Shown one piece after another: positions 1 through 7,789 of a DNA stretch of 18,123 nucleotides (position 1 is the stretch's first letter; every line of letters starts with the position of its first letter). The notes below the pieces were generated by a model. That model was not told the DNA's origin. It was given only the letters and a program-made list of their open reading frames with translations, and searched no databases. The position numbers and the translations under genes are program-made. Where the stretch lies: assembly GCA_021798635.1 (NCBI GenBank), contig JAJZGH010000078.1, positions 1 through 18,123 of the forward strand, written 5' to 3'. This DNA is from Planctomycetota bacterium (GTDB taxonomy: Bacteria > Planctomycetota > Phycisphaerae > WQYP01).

Positions 1-186
1 CTCGAGGCGATTCAGATTGGTGGCACCACCTACACCAGTCGAGAGGCACTCCAACGGTTTGCAATCTCCAGAGATGCCCAGCCCGTTATGCTCCCAGTGA
101 CAACCGCGCGGCGTCAAAGGCAAATCAACGAGGCGAACCGGAGAATCACGGAAATACTCTGCGGCAGCCGGCCCGAAGATAACTGA
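1..186 (+). CDS. DUF1580-type protein, 3' end only (5' end outside window)
   Basis: The first reading frame is open from base 1 to a TGA at 184-186 and gives 61 residues. The segment IQIGGTTYTSREALQRF, followed by an Arg/Gln-rich helix (TARRQRQINEANRRI), matches my recollection of DUF1580. These are short planctomycete proteins with a helix-turn-helix or excisionase-like look that often sit beside integrases. The N-terminal half, which would hold the HTH, lies left of the window. It converges on the integrase gene at 360-1634, which is consistent with an accessory or excision factor of the same element. The function is inferred, since the family has no established biochemical role that I know of. 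It is too short in the window to be certain. Confidence 0.72.
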   Translation, partial: LEAIQIGGTTYTSREALQRFAISRDAQPVMLPVTTARRQRQINEANRRITEILCGSRPEDN

Positions 187-359
187 CACATTCAATGAGG
201 CGCGGAAGTTTGGCCACATTTTCATGGATCGCTTTCATGGGCTGCGCGGAATTTCTGTATAACAATTCGTAACCACGCCGTTGCCGTGGTGCGGTTCCGC
301 AATCGCCATTACCGTTGCGGCGTGGCACGCTGCACGGCTAACGTATCCTCCTCTCGGCA

Positions 360-1634
360 TCACCCGACTTTGAAAATAATGTCCGCCGCCTTCTGGTGAT
401 CCAGTTCGGCATAAATCTCGGTAACCGTTACCGATTTATGGCCCAAAATCAGCCGGGCGGCTTCAATGCCGAATTCTTTACGAAGATTGGTAGCCGCATT
501 GTGCCGCAATTGATGCGGATGCCAATGGTGGGCTTTCCGCCAAGCCTTTAATTCAGCGCGTTCTTCAGGCGTCAGTTGATCCAATCCGCGTCCTGCATGT
601 TTTGGCCAGGGAAATGCCCTGTCGCAGCCATAGTTGATTGCGCGGCGATAACTGTTCACATCGTAGCAAATCCCCGGCTTGCGTTTGGGCTGGCGGGCAC
701 AGTGCGTGCCGGGCCGATTGCCGCATGACAAAGGAGTCTTCCGGGCAACGGTGAGCTTATCGCGTCGTTCCTTATCCGCTTCCAACGGACTGAATAGAAA
801 ATCATCGTCAGCCCGATTCAGAAAGGGCATGACGAACTTTTGGGCTTGCGGTCCAAGATAGATGCAACGCTCATGACCATGATGTTCGGTTTTGTGGGAT
901 TCAGGCCGATATTTCCAGACCGTTCCGCTCGTATCAATATCACGGCGTCGCATCTGAATGACTTCTCCTGGACGCATGGCGGTTAATAATTGAAGTTGGA
1001 TCATGGCCCATACCTGCCGTGACACAAAGGGTTCGATGGCATTGACAAGTATTTCGGGAACTGGTTTAACCGGATCGGACTCCCGGGCGCTGCAGCGGCC
1101 TCGTTTAAGCGGTGCTATGGCTCGCAATGCTTCCAGCGTGGCGGAGCGAACCAATTCGTTTTCCACGCCCCATTTGAAGATGCGACGAATTCGATTGACA
1201 CGCCGATTGACCAACGAACGGCATAACCCCTGATCGACCATGCGCTGCCGAACCGCCTTGAGGGCTGTAGGGCCGAAATTGTCCACCGAAATCATCCCAT
1301 ACAATTCAGCCATGGGTTTGAAGGAATACTTTAGCGCTTGCACTTCGCGCGTAGGTTGGGAGTTCTTCACATAATAACCAAGGGCGAAGTCCCAGTAGGT
1401 GGTAATCAACTCGTTGATTGTAACAGACTCGAGGCTTTGTTTGGCCTGAGACTGTACTACGCCCGGGCATCGGCTATTGGCGAGAAATTCCTGGATCAGG
1501 CGATCATATTCTATTCGGCTTTCCGGGGAGTTAAATGCGCCCAGATAATAGTCGCGTCCGGCCAGCGTAATAACCGCTTGGCCGGAGGCGCGATGCAAGC
1601 GGTACGATGGAAGTTTGTGTGTTAATCGAGGCAT
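360..1634 (-). CDS. Tyrosine recombinase / site-specific integrase
   Basis: A 424-residue phage-type integrase that would catalyse integration and excision of a mobile element. The catalytic set is complete: R221 in TAMRPGE, probable K248, H374-x-x-R377 in WHPHQLRH, H399 in LGHKS, and the nucleophile Y408 in EIYAE. Residues 70-165 look like the core-binding SAM-like domain. The N-terminal 50 residues (SYRLHRASGQAVITLAGRDYYLG) resemble an arm-binding domain typical of planctomycete integrases. An insertion at about 285-345 between catalytic Arg and His carries three Cys (304, 312, 323). The ATG at 1634 is preceded by AAAGGAG with 7-base spacing. The gene reads away from the tRNA-Arg 3' end, the usual geometry for tRNA-targeting elements. 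A 26-bp palindrome lies about 20 bases upstream of the start codon and may control it. Confidence 0.95.
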   Translation of the reverse strand: MPRLTHKLPSYRLHRASGQAVITLAGRDYYLGAFNSPESRIEYDRLIQEFLANSRCPGVVQSQAKQSLESVTINELITTYWDFALGYYVKNSQPTREVQALKYSFKPMAELYGMISVDNFGPTALKAVRQRMVDQGLCRSLVNRRVNRIRRIFKWGVENELVRSATLEALRAIAPLKRGRCSARESDPVKPVPEILVNAIEPFVSRQVWAMIQLQLLTAMRPGEVIQMRRRDIDTSGTVWKYRPESHKTEHHGHERCIYLGPQAQKFVMPFLNRADDDFLFSPLEADKERRDKLTVARKTPLSCGNRPGTHCARQPKRKPGICYDVNSYRRAINYGCDRAFPWPKHAGRGLDQLTPEERAELKAWRKAHHWHPHQLRHNAATNLRKEFGIEAARLILGHKSVTVTEIYAELDHQKAADIIFKVG

Positions 1635-1654
1635 GGATGGCTCCTTTGGTCAGA

Positions 1655-1680
1655 GCCAAAACGGTATATACCGTTTTGGC
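1655..1680. promoter_or_regulatory. Perfect 26-bp palindrome in the integrase leader
   Basis: The half-site GCCAAAACGGTAT is followed directly by its exact reverse complement, centred at 1667/1668. It lies 20 bases upstream of the integrase ATG. It could be an operator for a dimeric repressor or the element's excisionase. It would also form an 11-bp hairpin with an ATAT loop in the mRNA just before the Shine-Dalgarno sequence. It is not followed by a T-run on either strand, so a terminator is unlikely. Confidence 0.6.
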
Positions 1681-1753
1681 AGGGACTCATGAGCCGCATT
1701 CCCCGACACAGGGAAGTTCGCTAAGTATAGCGATCAGCAACACTTATTATAAC

Positions 1754-1780
1754 TGCGCCCGACAGGGATCGAACCTGTGA
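1754..1780. other. Predicted attachment-site core at the tRNA-Arg 3' end
   Basis: Elements with tyrosine integrases commonly recombine within the 3' end (T arm and acceptor stem) of a tRNA gene and restore it. Here the integrase and DUF1580 genes lie on the 3' side and run out of the window to the left. The second copy of this sequence, which would mark the other end of the element, is not within the window. The exact core is therefore inferred from position only. Confidence 0.35.
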
Positions 1781-1827
1781 CCTGCGGTTTAGGAAACCAC
1801 CGCTCTATCCAACTGAGCTACGGGCGC
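1754..1827 (-). tRNA. tRNA-Arg (anticodon CCT)
   Basis: On the minus strand a complete cloverleaf can be folded. The acceptor stem is GCGCCCG/CGGGCGC, the D arm GCTC...GAGC, the anticodon stem GTGGT/ACCGC (one G-T pair) with loop TTCCTAA, and the T arm ACAGG-TTCGATC-CCTGT. The anticodon is CCT, which reads AGG (Arg). The discriminator is A and CCA is not encoded. The integrase gene begins 120 bases beyond the tRNA 3' end, so this tRNA gene is the likely integration target. Confidence 0.95.
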
Positions 1828-1869
1828 CCGGTCATGTCCGGCTGGCCCAAATTATAACCATTTATCAGG

Positions 1870-4800
1870 CTATTGCCCAAAGCCGGTAAAGGGCCACGTC
1901 AGGAAGCGTAAGGGGATAGGCGCTATCACCGGCTTGGCCAGCGTGCCGGAAACACGTAGCTCAAGGAGTTGCGAGCGGGCAAGTCCAAAAAGTACGCCCA
2001 GCAGGGGCACGCGCGTGCCGTGAGGAGATTGCGTGATGAATCGAAGATCCAGATCTGAGCTTTGCAGATTCAAGGAGCCTTCGCCTAAGAGATTAACCCC
2101 CGGGCTGCTCAAGGAAATGGGCTGAAAGCGCACAATATTATTGTTGATGATATAACGCACATCCGCGTGCTGGAAATCTGAGCTGATGGGCAGCCGCAGA
2201 GTTACGATCTGCATGAGGCCCATGGCCATGGGCACGTCATAAATCCGGGCGCGACGAATCACGAGTTGTCCACTGCCGTGCCGGGTCGGTTTTTTTCCCA
2301 ATATCGCACTGAGATTAAGCGAGGCGTCAACGATTCCGGTACTGGTCCGAATACCTTTGGCACTGCGGACATTGGCGGGAGTGACCAAAAGTTGGGCTAA
2401 TTGTGAGCCATGCAATCGGCAGGCGACATCATAAGAAGGTGCGGCGCTGCCGGTATGGATATGAATTTGCCCCGTGAGCTTGCCGCCGGCGACCATTCCT
2501 TTGATTTTATCAATCGTGATTAAGTGGGTGGACGAATTGGCGGTAATCTCGCCGGTGAGCGGATCGGCAATCCGGCCCTCCCAATTTAAGCGTGTCACGT
2601 CAAATTGCCCATCGAGCATGGGCAGAGTATTGCCGGGTGCGAGGTCCAATGCGATGGTCACGGTTGCCTGCTTCGCTTTGAGTTTAATGTCGCCGGCTGT
2701 CGCAAGGTTATTAAGCAACAATGAGCCGGTAACATGCCAGCGATAGGCTTTGCCCACCTTGATGCGCTGCAACTTGGGCAGTTCAAGGATCCAGCTTGCC
2801 TGCGGTTTAAGTCCGGCGATAAATTGACCCGTGGAGCCGGGAATTAAAGACAACCATCGTTTGGACAAATGCGGCCCCTGGGCAGTCACAGAAAGTCCCA
2901 AAGAGTCTGATTCGGTATGGTAAACGCCGGAGAGCTTCATGTGCTGCGCGCCGGCGCTGGCTTGAATATCTTTCATGCCAATGATTCCAGGCGTCACATC
3001 CACGTCGCCGGTGACGCCGGATAGGGGTGCCGGCAGAAAGGCCGGAGTTGCTGTCATCCCATCGGGTTGCACCTGCACATGATATTGCTGATCCTGCATA
3101 GAGCTAACGCCGGTAAGCCGGTTCTTGAGGGCATTAACCGAATAGGTAAACGTTCCGTTACTGGAGCCGCGAACTTTCCATTTGTTCCAAAAATCCGCCA
3201 TGGCTTTGGGAACGCTGGCCGGGGCCGGAGCGGCAATCTTCACGTTTTTCCAGCCTCCGTTCAGGCTCACGTGCACTGGCCCGGTAGGCGGTTCTGCGAT
3301 AGCGCCGGTTACCGTCAGCGTACCCTTGCCATCCGATCCGGTTCGCCCGGCAACACTGTTGATGACTAACCCGCTGGGACTGATATGCGCAAAGGCCGTG
3401 ACATCCCGCACGGGCCACGGCAGTTGCGTGGGGCTCATTTCACCATGGGCAATCGTCACAGTTCCCTGTACCGATGGATTTCCCCCCGCGCCGCGGGTGA
3501 TCATCGCATCCAGGTCAGCATTACCGGCTTGGACATGCAGCAATTTAATCCATTTGGCCCATGATGCCGGAAGGCTTCCCGTTAAGGTGGAATTAATCGG
3601 CACGTTGACCGCCTGCAGGTGGACCATAGGCTGAAGCTTGGCAAGATTATGCGGTGAATATGTCACTTTACCGGTAAAGATAATATGACCCGTCTTACCC
3701 ACCGGGGCTTCGAGCTTGATGATTTTTGTTTCATGATCGGTAAATATCAACGAGCCGTGGACATGGTGCAGCGGAAAGGGCAGATCACGGTATGCACCGG
3801 AAACATCCTGCGGAAAAATATGCAGCACAATCTGCGGACCGCCGCGCGTACCGGCGGCATGCGTTACATCGCAGACAAATCCCCCCACCCCCACCGGGTT
3901 AAACCGGTTCCAGATAGGCCGAATGCTGGCCGGCAGGCTCGCCGCAAGCCTGCGATCAAAATACGCGCGCGGCGAACTGATCACCAGATGAATCGGGCCA
4001 TCATTTTCGTTGATGGCCACGCTGCCATTGAGCGACACGGGGAATGCCTCGGCGCTGGCCTGAACATTAACAAATCTGATATGGTGGGTTGTAAAACGGA
4101 TCAACCCATGCACATGGTCCATCGGGTACGGAAAATTGATGTATCTCGCGTGAACATTTTTGCAGTTAATTTCCCCGCGTACTACCGGCGCTGCATGTAA
4201 TTGGCTGCGGTCCACATGCACCGTGACGTTCAGCAACCCGCTGGGACGCAACCGGTGAAAAATAGCCTGAGCCAGGGAAAAATCACGCGTTGAAAAAATC
4301 TTCGGGTACGGCAAAGGAATATTGACATCAGAGAGTTTCACCGTCGCATGAAATGGAGCGCCGGATTCAAAACCGTCAAAGTGGGCGCTGGGCACCTGGA
4401 ATTTCCAACCCAGTACCACACCGCTCAAATGGTCAATGGTTAAAGCGGTGCCGCTGACGGCCACAGAGCCCTTGAGATTATTTAATGGAATAACTTGCGG
4501 CCCCAACCGGCGGCTTGGCGCAACGATCACCAGCGATACGCCGTCAAGCATCGCATGAACATGCACGCCGCTTCCGGGACTGACCCGAAAAACAATATTC
4601 CGCAAGCCCCCCTGCAAATGCAGCTTACGCCAAAGTTGCTGCACCGGCTCGGGCAAAGTTTGACGAAAGCTCGGTGTAAATTGAATCTCGTTGATCCGGG
4701 CGGAAAATTCCCGTGTGCTGATGTTGTACAGCCCGGTTAGAACAATGCCCGGATGCCTGTCAAGGCTCTGTTGCTCCATATCCAGTTGATAGGTCGAATG

Positions 4801-5481
4801 AGATTTGGCACTCGGCCCCATTTCAGCGTTGATCAGGCTCTGACCCAAAATCTGATATGTGCCATGGCGAATTTCTCCCCAGCGCACCACAGCATCCTGC
4901 AAATTGATGGCGGGTAATTGTGTGGGACGATTGTTGCGATAGGCTGGAGCATGAGTTGTGGCCGCCGGCGCAGATGGTCCGCTTGCGGAATGCGCAAATC
5001 CTTCATAGTTCCATTGCCGGGCGGCAATATCATTAACCAGATTCAGCATGGGGCGCACCGCCGTAATCTGCGATGCATGCAGGCGCCCACTCAGCAGTCC
5101 CAGCCAGTTAAAACTGACCGCCACCTGATCGGCGGAAAATAAAGTCGTCGAAGGCATTTTTCCCGGATTGGTCCGCAACCGCACACCGCCGAGACGCAAC
5201 GTTCCGTTCCAGGAAAGTTGGGCGTTTTGCACGGTTACGCGAGCCCCCAGGACGTGCGAGAGCAGCAGCCCGGACATGGCACTTAAACGTTTGGGGTTGG
5301 TCAGATACCACACCGCACCGATGATTAACGTCAGCAGCAGTAAGATGAATATGGAAATTAAACGACGCACCCGTCCGACGAACAGGGCATGCGGCGACCG
5401 ATGCACGCGGCCGATGGAAGCGGTTTTCCACCATTTGGCGGGACTGGCACGAGGAAATTCAGCCATGAAAAAACACCACAT
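1870..5481 (-). CDS. Giant AsmA/YhdP-like envelope protein
   Basis: A 1203-residue protein with one N-terminal membrane segment (residues about 41-60) and a long beta-rich remainder predicted to be outside the cytoplasm. The C-terminal 190 residues match the AsmA-like C-terminal region (GSGQLVIRRARIYDVPM, then ISLSSPGVNLLGEGSLNL and the DLDLRF strand). The family includes TamB and YhdP, implicated in phospholipid transport and outer-membrane homeostasis. The middle is built of about six units of roughly 120 residues (see findings). The start at ATG 5481 gives a 7-base gap after the upstream glycosyltransferase gene. An internal ATG at 5466 is also possible; neither has a clear Shine-Dalgarno, so translational coupling is likely. 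It is last of a tilS-GT-AsmA string. Family assignment is firm, while the transported substrate is unknown. Confidence 0.85.
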   Translation of the reverse strand: MWCFFMAEFPRASPAKWWKTASIGRVHRSPHALFVGRVRRLISIFILLLLTLIIGAVWYLTNPKRLSAMSGLLLSHVLGARVTVQNAQLSWNGTLRLGGVRLRTNPGKMPSTTLFSADQVAVSFNWLGLLSGRLHASQITAVRPMLNLVNDIAARQWNYEGFAHSASGPSAPAATTHAPAYRNNRPTQLPAINLQDAVVRWGEIRHGTYQILGQSLINAEMGPSAKSHSTYQLDMEQQSLDRHPGIVLTGLYNISTREFSARINEIQFTPSFRQTLPEPVQQLWRKLHLQGGLRNIVFRVSPGSGVHVHAMLDGVSLVIVAPSRRLGPQVIPLNNLKGSVAVSGTALTIDHLSGVVLGWKFQVPSAHFDGFESGAPFHATVKLSDVNIPLPYPKIFSTRDFSLAQAIFHRLRPSGLLNVTVHVDRSQLHAAPVVRGEINCKNVHARYINFPYPMDHVHGLIRFTTHHIRFVNVQASAEAFPVSLNGSVAINENDGPIHLVISSPRAYFDRRLAASLPASIRPIWNRFNPVGVGGFVCDVTHAAGTRGGPQIVLHIFPQDVSGAYRDLPFPLHHVHGSLIFTDHETKIIKLEAPVGKTGHIIFTGKVTYSPHNLAKLQPMVHLQAVNVPINSTLTGSLPASWAKWIKLLHVQAGNADLDAMITRGAGGNPSVQGTVTIAHGEMSPTQLPWPVRDVTAFAHISPSGLVINSVAGRTGSDGKGTLTVTGAIAEPPTGPVHVSLNGGWKNVKIAAPAPASVPKAMADFWNKWKVRGSSNGTFTYSVNALKNRLTGVSSMQDQQYHVQVQPDGMTATPAFLPAPLSGVTGDVDVTPGIIGMKDIQASAGAQHMKLSGVYHTESDSLGLSVTAQGPHLSKRWLSLIPGSTGQFIAGLKPQASWILELPKLQRIKVGKAYRWHVTGSLLLNNLATAGDIKLKAKQATVTIALDLAPGNTLPMLDGQFDVTRLNWEGRIADPLTGEITANSSTHLITIDKIKGMVAGGKLTGQIHIHTGSAAPSYDVACRLHGSQLAQLLVTPANVRSAKGIRTSTGIVDASLNLSAILGKKPTRHGSGQLVIRRARIYDVPMAMGLMQIVTLRLPISSDFQHADVRYIINNNIVRFQPISLSSPGVNLLGEGSLNLQSSDLDLRFITQSPHGTRVPLLGVLFGLARSQLLELRVSGTLAKPVIAPIPLRFLTWPFTGFGQ

Positions 5482-5488
5482 CCATGAT

Positions 5489-6736
5489 TCACGCGACGCT
5501 TACAAATTCTTGCTTTCGCCGTATCGCAGGGGCCATACCCATGGCCGTAAGAACCACTACCAGCGGCATAACCGGAACTCGGTACCGAACCGACCCGAGA
5601 AACACCGCATGCATTAACGTAAAGTATACGATTGGAACCAGCAGGACTCCAAATAAAGGCGACCAAACGGGGTATCGGAATAAACCGATGATCGCAAGAA
5701 TAAATAGCGGCGTATACCAAAGCGTCAGCACTATATTGAGCCAGACGCTGGCATATCCTCTAGCGTGCAACCACGGAGACCAGGTACGAGCGATTTTAAC
5801 AAACCCTAATTTCACTACACGCAGCGGATGTTTGACCATATCCGTGAATGCCCGGTGGGTCCACGCCAAGTCGCGCCGACTTTCATTAAGACGTTGTATC
5901 GAAGGCGGTATGATCAGGTCAGATTGTCGCGGTCCGCCGGTCGCACCGGAATAAACCGATTCGTAAAGGCTGATCCCCTGCATGGTGGTAAATCTAAAAA
6001 AATCTTGATGGAACAGTCGATCATTGCGTATCCACCATGGCAAAAGACATACGCCCACCAGCAGCACCGTCAAAATACTGCCCACCGCGCAGTTTTTCCG
6101 CTCCGCCCCTCGCGACGCAACCAGAACACCCCAGAGCAGCAGCGGAAACAGGCACAGTGAAACCTCAGCGCGAATATATATACCTATAGCCCATAAAAAG
6201 GCAAAACTGATCCAAAGCCCCCAGCGGTTCGGGTGCTGCATAATTTTGAAAAATAGATATAGGCTCACCACAAACACAAAAGTAAACAGCGGTTCAGTCA
6301 GCAATGAAGCGGAAAATCCGATTCCCAACGGGTCCACAGCCGCCAACACACCGGCCATTAAACCGGTCGCCGGGGAAACATATCGGCCAAATAGCGCGCA
6401 AAAGCACGTGGTTAACGCACTGAAAACCGCCTGCGCCAGCAGGATCGGCAAATGGTGGAACCCAAATAATGCATAAAATCCGGCCATGAATACAGGATAC
6501 CCCGGCATTCGTCGCGCCAACTGTCCATGTACCTCATAGGTGTGGCCCGTGGTGATGGCCTTGGCCAACGCAGAATAATCCGCTGAATCCGGCAGGTAAT
6601 ACGGATGCACAATCGCCGCGACCACACGCAGGATTAGCGCAAAAAGAAATATCCCCACTACCGCGCGGCGGAAATGCACGCCCTCCGCCGCCCAGGAATC
6701 AAGGCGGTTCCAAATCCGAACGTAGCGACTCAGCAT
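5489..6736 (-). CDS. Membrane glycosyltransferase, GT39/ArnT-like (PMT_2)
   Basis: A 415-residue polytopic membrane protein with about ten hydrophobic helices. Features of the GT-C fold are visible. There is an acidic first periplasmic loop (PYYLPDSADYSALAKA, residues 46-60), then RMPGYPVFMAGFYALFG at 76-92, TEPLF at 147-151, WWIRN at 234-238 and RYRVPVMP at 384-391 near the C-terminus. Family members transfer a sugar from a polyprenyl-phosphate donor to protein or lipid on the outer face of the inner membrane. The acceptor cannot be told from sequence. ATG 6736 has GGAGG 7 bases upstream and overlaps the tilS stop by 7 bases. The downstream AsmA-like gene begins 7 bases after the stop, so the three are almost certainly co-transcribed. 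Confidence 0.82.
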   Translation of the reverse strand: MLSRYVRIWNRLDSWAAEGVHFRRAVVGIFLFALILRVVAAIVHPYYLPDSADYSALAKAITTGHTYEVHGQLARRMPGYPVFMAGFYALFGFHHLPILLAQAVFSALTTCFCALFGRYVSPATGLMAGVLAAVDPLGIGFSASLLTEPLFTFVFVVSLYLFFKIMQHPNRWGLWISFAFLWAIGIYIRAEVSLCLFPLLLWGVLVASRGAERKNCAVGSILTVLLVGVCLLPWWIRNDRLFHQDFFRFTTMQGISLYESVYSGATGGPRQSDLIIPPSIQRLNESRRDLAWTHRAFTDMVKHPLRVVKLGFVKIARTWSPWLHARGYASVWLNIVLTLWYTPLFILAIIGLFRYPVWSPLFGVLLVPIVYFTLMHAVFLGSVRYRVPVMPLVVVLTAMGMAPAIRRKQEFVSVA

Positions 6737-7779
6737 GGGATCGGCCTCCGGATTTTCTCACCGCTACCGCCAACGCGAAATATGTTAATGCGACCGCTGA
6801 TCACTTTCAGCCGTATCGCCCGACCAAACTGAATTTCCCCGGCCACAGACCGCGCTTGCAGTCTATCCAATACTTCCAGTAACGTCGTGGTGTTAATGGC
6901 GTCTTCATCGCCGCCGGCATCCACAATGGCCATACGCAACGCCAGTGCGGCCGGTGCCGGATGCGCTTGAGCCAGGGCATTAACTGAAACGCTTACCGAA
7001 TACCGCCCCCGGCGATAACGCCCCGCCCGCAGCACTTCCCGCCCATGAAGCTTAAGAAAATCCGCCGCTGCCCTGTCGTGGCGGGCGTTGCGCTGCAACA
7101 ACTCCCGAATTCGCGGCTGATACGTTTCCAGCACCGGCAACAACTCATGCCGAATTCGGTTGCGCAAATAGTGTGTCTCCTGATTGCTCAAATCCTCCCG
7201 CCACGGCTGATTGATCTCGATAAGCCATTTCTTTAATTCTCCACCGGGCCAAGGCAATAATGGTCGCACCAGTTCCAGCTTTCCGCGCCGTTCCTTTTCA
7301 TTCATGCCCGCCAGCCCCGTCACGCCGGCCCCGCGCAGCAACCGCATAAGAATCGTCTCCGCCTGATCATCGGCGTGATGGGCCAGGACCACAACATCAC
7401 ACCGGCCGGCGGCAGCCATGGCCAGTAACGCTTTATACCGCCCCTCGCGCGCCGCATTTTCACTGACGATCCGCTTGACCCCCGCACCTTTAAGATTAAG
7501 TTTTTTGCCGCGGAACGGCACACCCAGCGATTTGGCCAGATTTCGAACAAATGCTTCATCGCGCTGCGATTCAATGCCGCGAAGTTGATGGTTGACATGC
7601 CCGACGATCAGTTTCCAATGCCAGTAATCCGATTGGTTGATCGCGTGTAAAAGCTTTAATAAGGCCACGCTGTCCGCCCCGCCGGAACACGCCACCAGCA
7701 GACGCATCCCCGGCACAAGCAACCTCCGACGGTGCAAATATTGATCGAGCTGTTGAACAAGGCCGGCAGGTGCGGGCAT
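6730..7779 (-). CDS. tilS: tRNA(Ile)-lysidine synthase
   Basis: TilS attaches lysine to C34 of the CAU-anticodon tRNA-Ile using ATP, so that it reads AUA. The PP-loop motif SGGADS is at residues 32-37 (ACSGGADSVALLKLL). The family motifs GHVNHQLRG (60-68), LAHHADDQAET (132-142), LLRGAG (147-152) and LRNRIRHELLP (205-215) follow in order. At 349 residues it is on the short side, with a reduced C-terminal substrate-recognition part. I chose ATG 7779, preceded by AGGAAG at a short spacing. The frame extends upstream to 7902, but those 41 residues show no family similarity and cross the divergent gene. It is first of the string with the GT39-like and AsmA-like genes. Confidence 0.95.
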   Translation of the reverse strand: MPAPAGLVQQLDQYLHRRRLLVPGMRLLVACSGGADSVALLKLLHAINQSDYWHWKLIVGHVNHQLRGIESQRDEAFVRNLAKSLGVPFRGKKLNLKGAGVKRIVSENAAREGRYKALLAMAAAGRCDVVVLAHHADDQAETILMRLLRGAGVTGLAGMNEKERRGKLELVRPLLPWPGGELKKWLIEINQPWREDLSNQETHYLRNRIRHELLPVLETYQPRIRELLQRNARHDRAAADFLKLHGREVLRAGRYRRGRYSVSVSVNALAQAHPAPAALALRMAIVDAGGDEDAINTTTLLEVLDRLQARSVAGEIQFGRAIRLKVISGRINIFRVGGSGEKIRRPIPC

Positions 7780-7789
7780 AATACTTCCT

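Noticed and set aside
146..328. Minus-strand 60-codon frame left of the integrase
   Set aside because: It overlaps the end of the convincing DUF1580 frame, has no ribosome site and no recognisable similarity.
3685..4200. Long plus-strand frame within the AsmA-like gene
   Set aside because: Antisense shadow: low-complexity, no family resemblance, and the minus-strand product is continuous through it.
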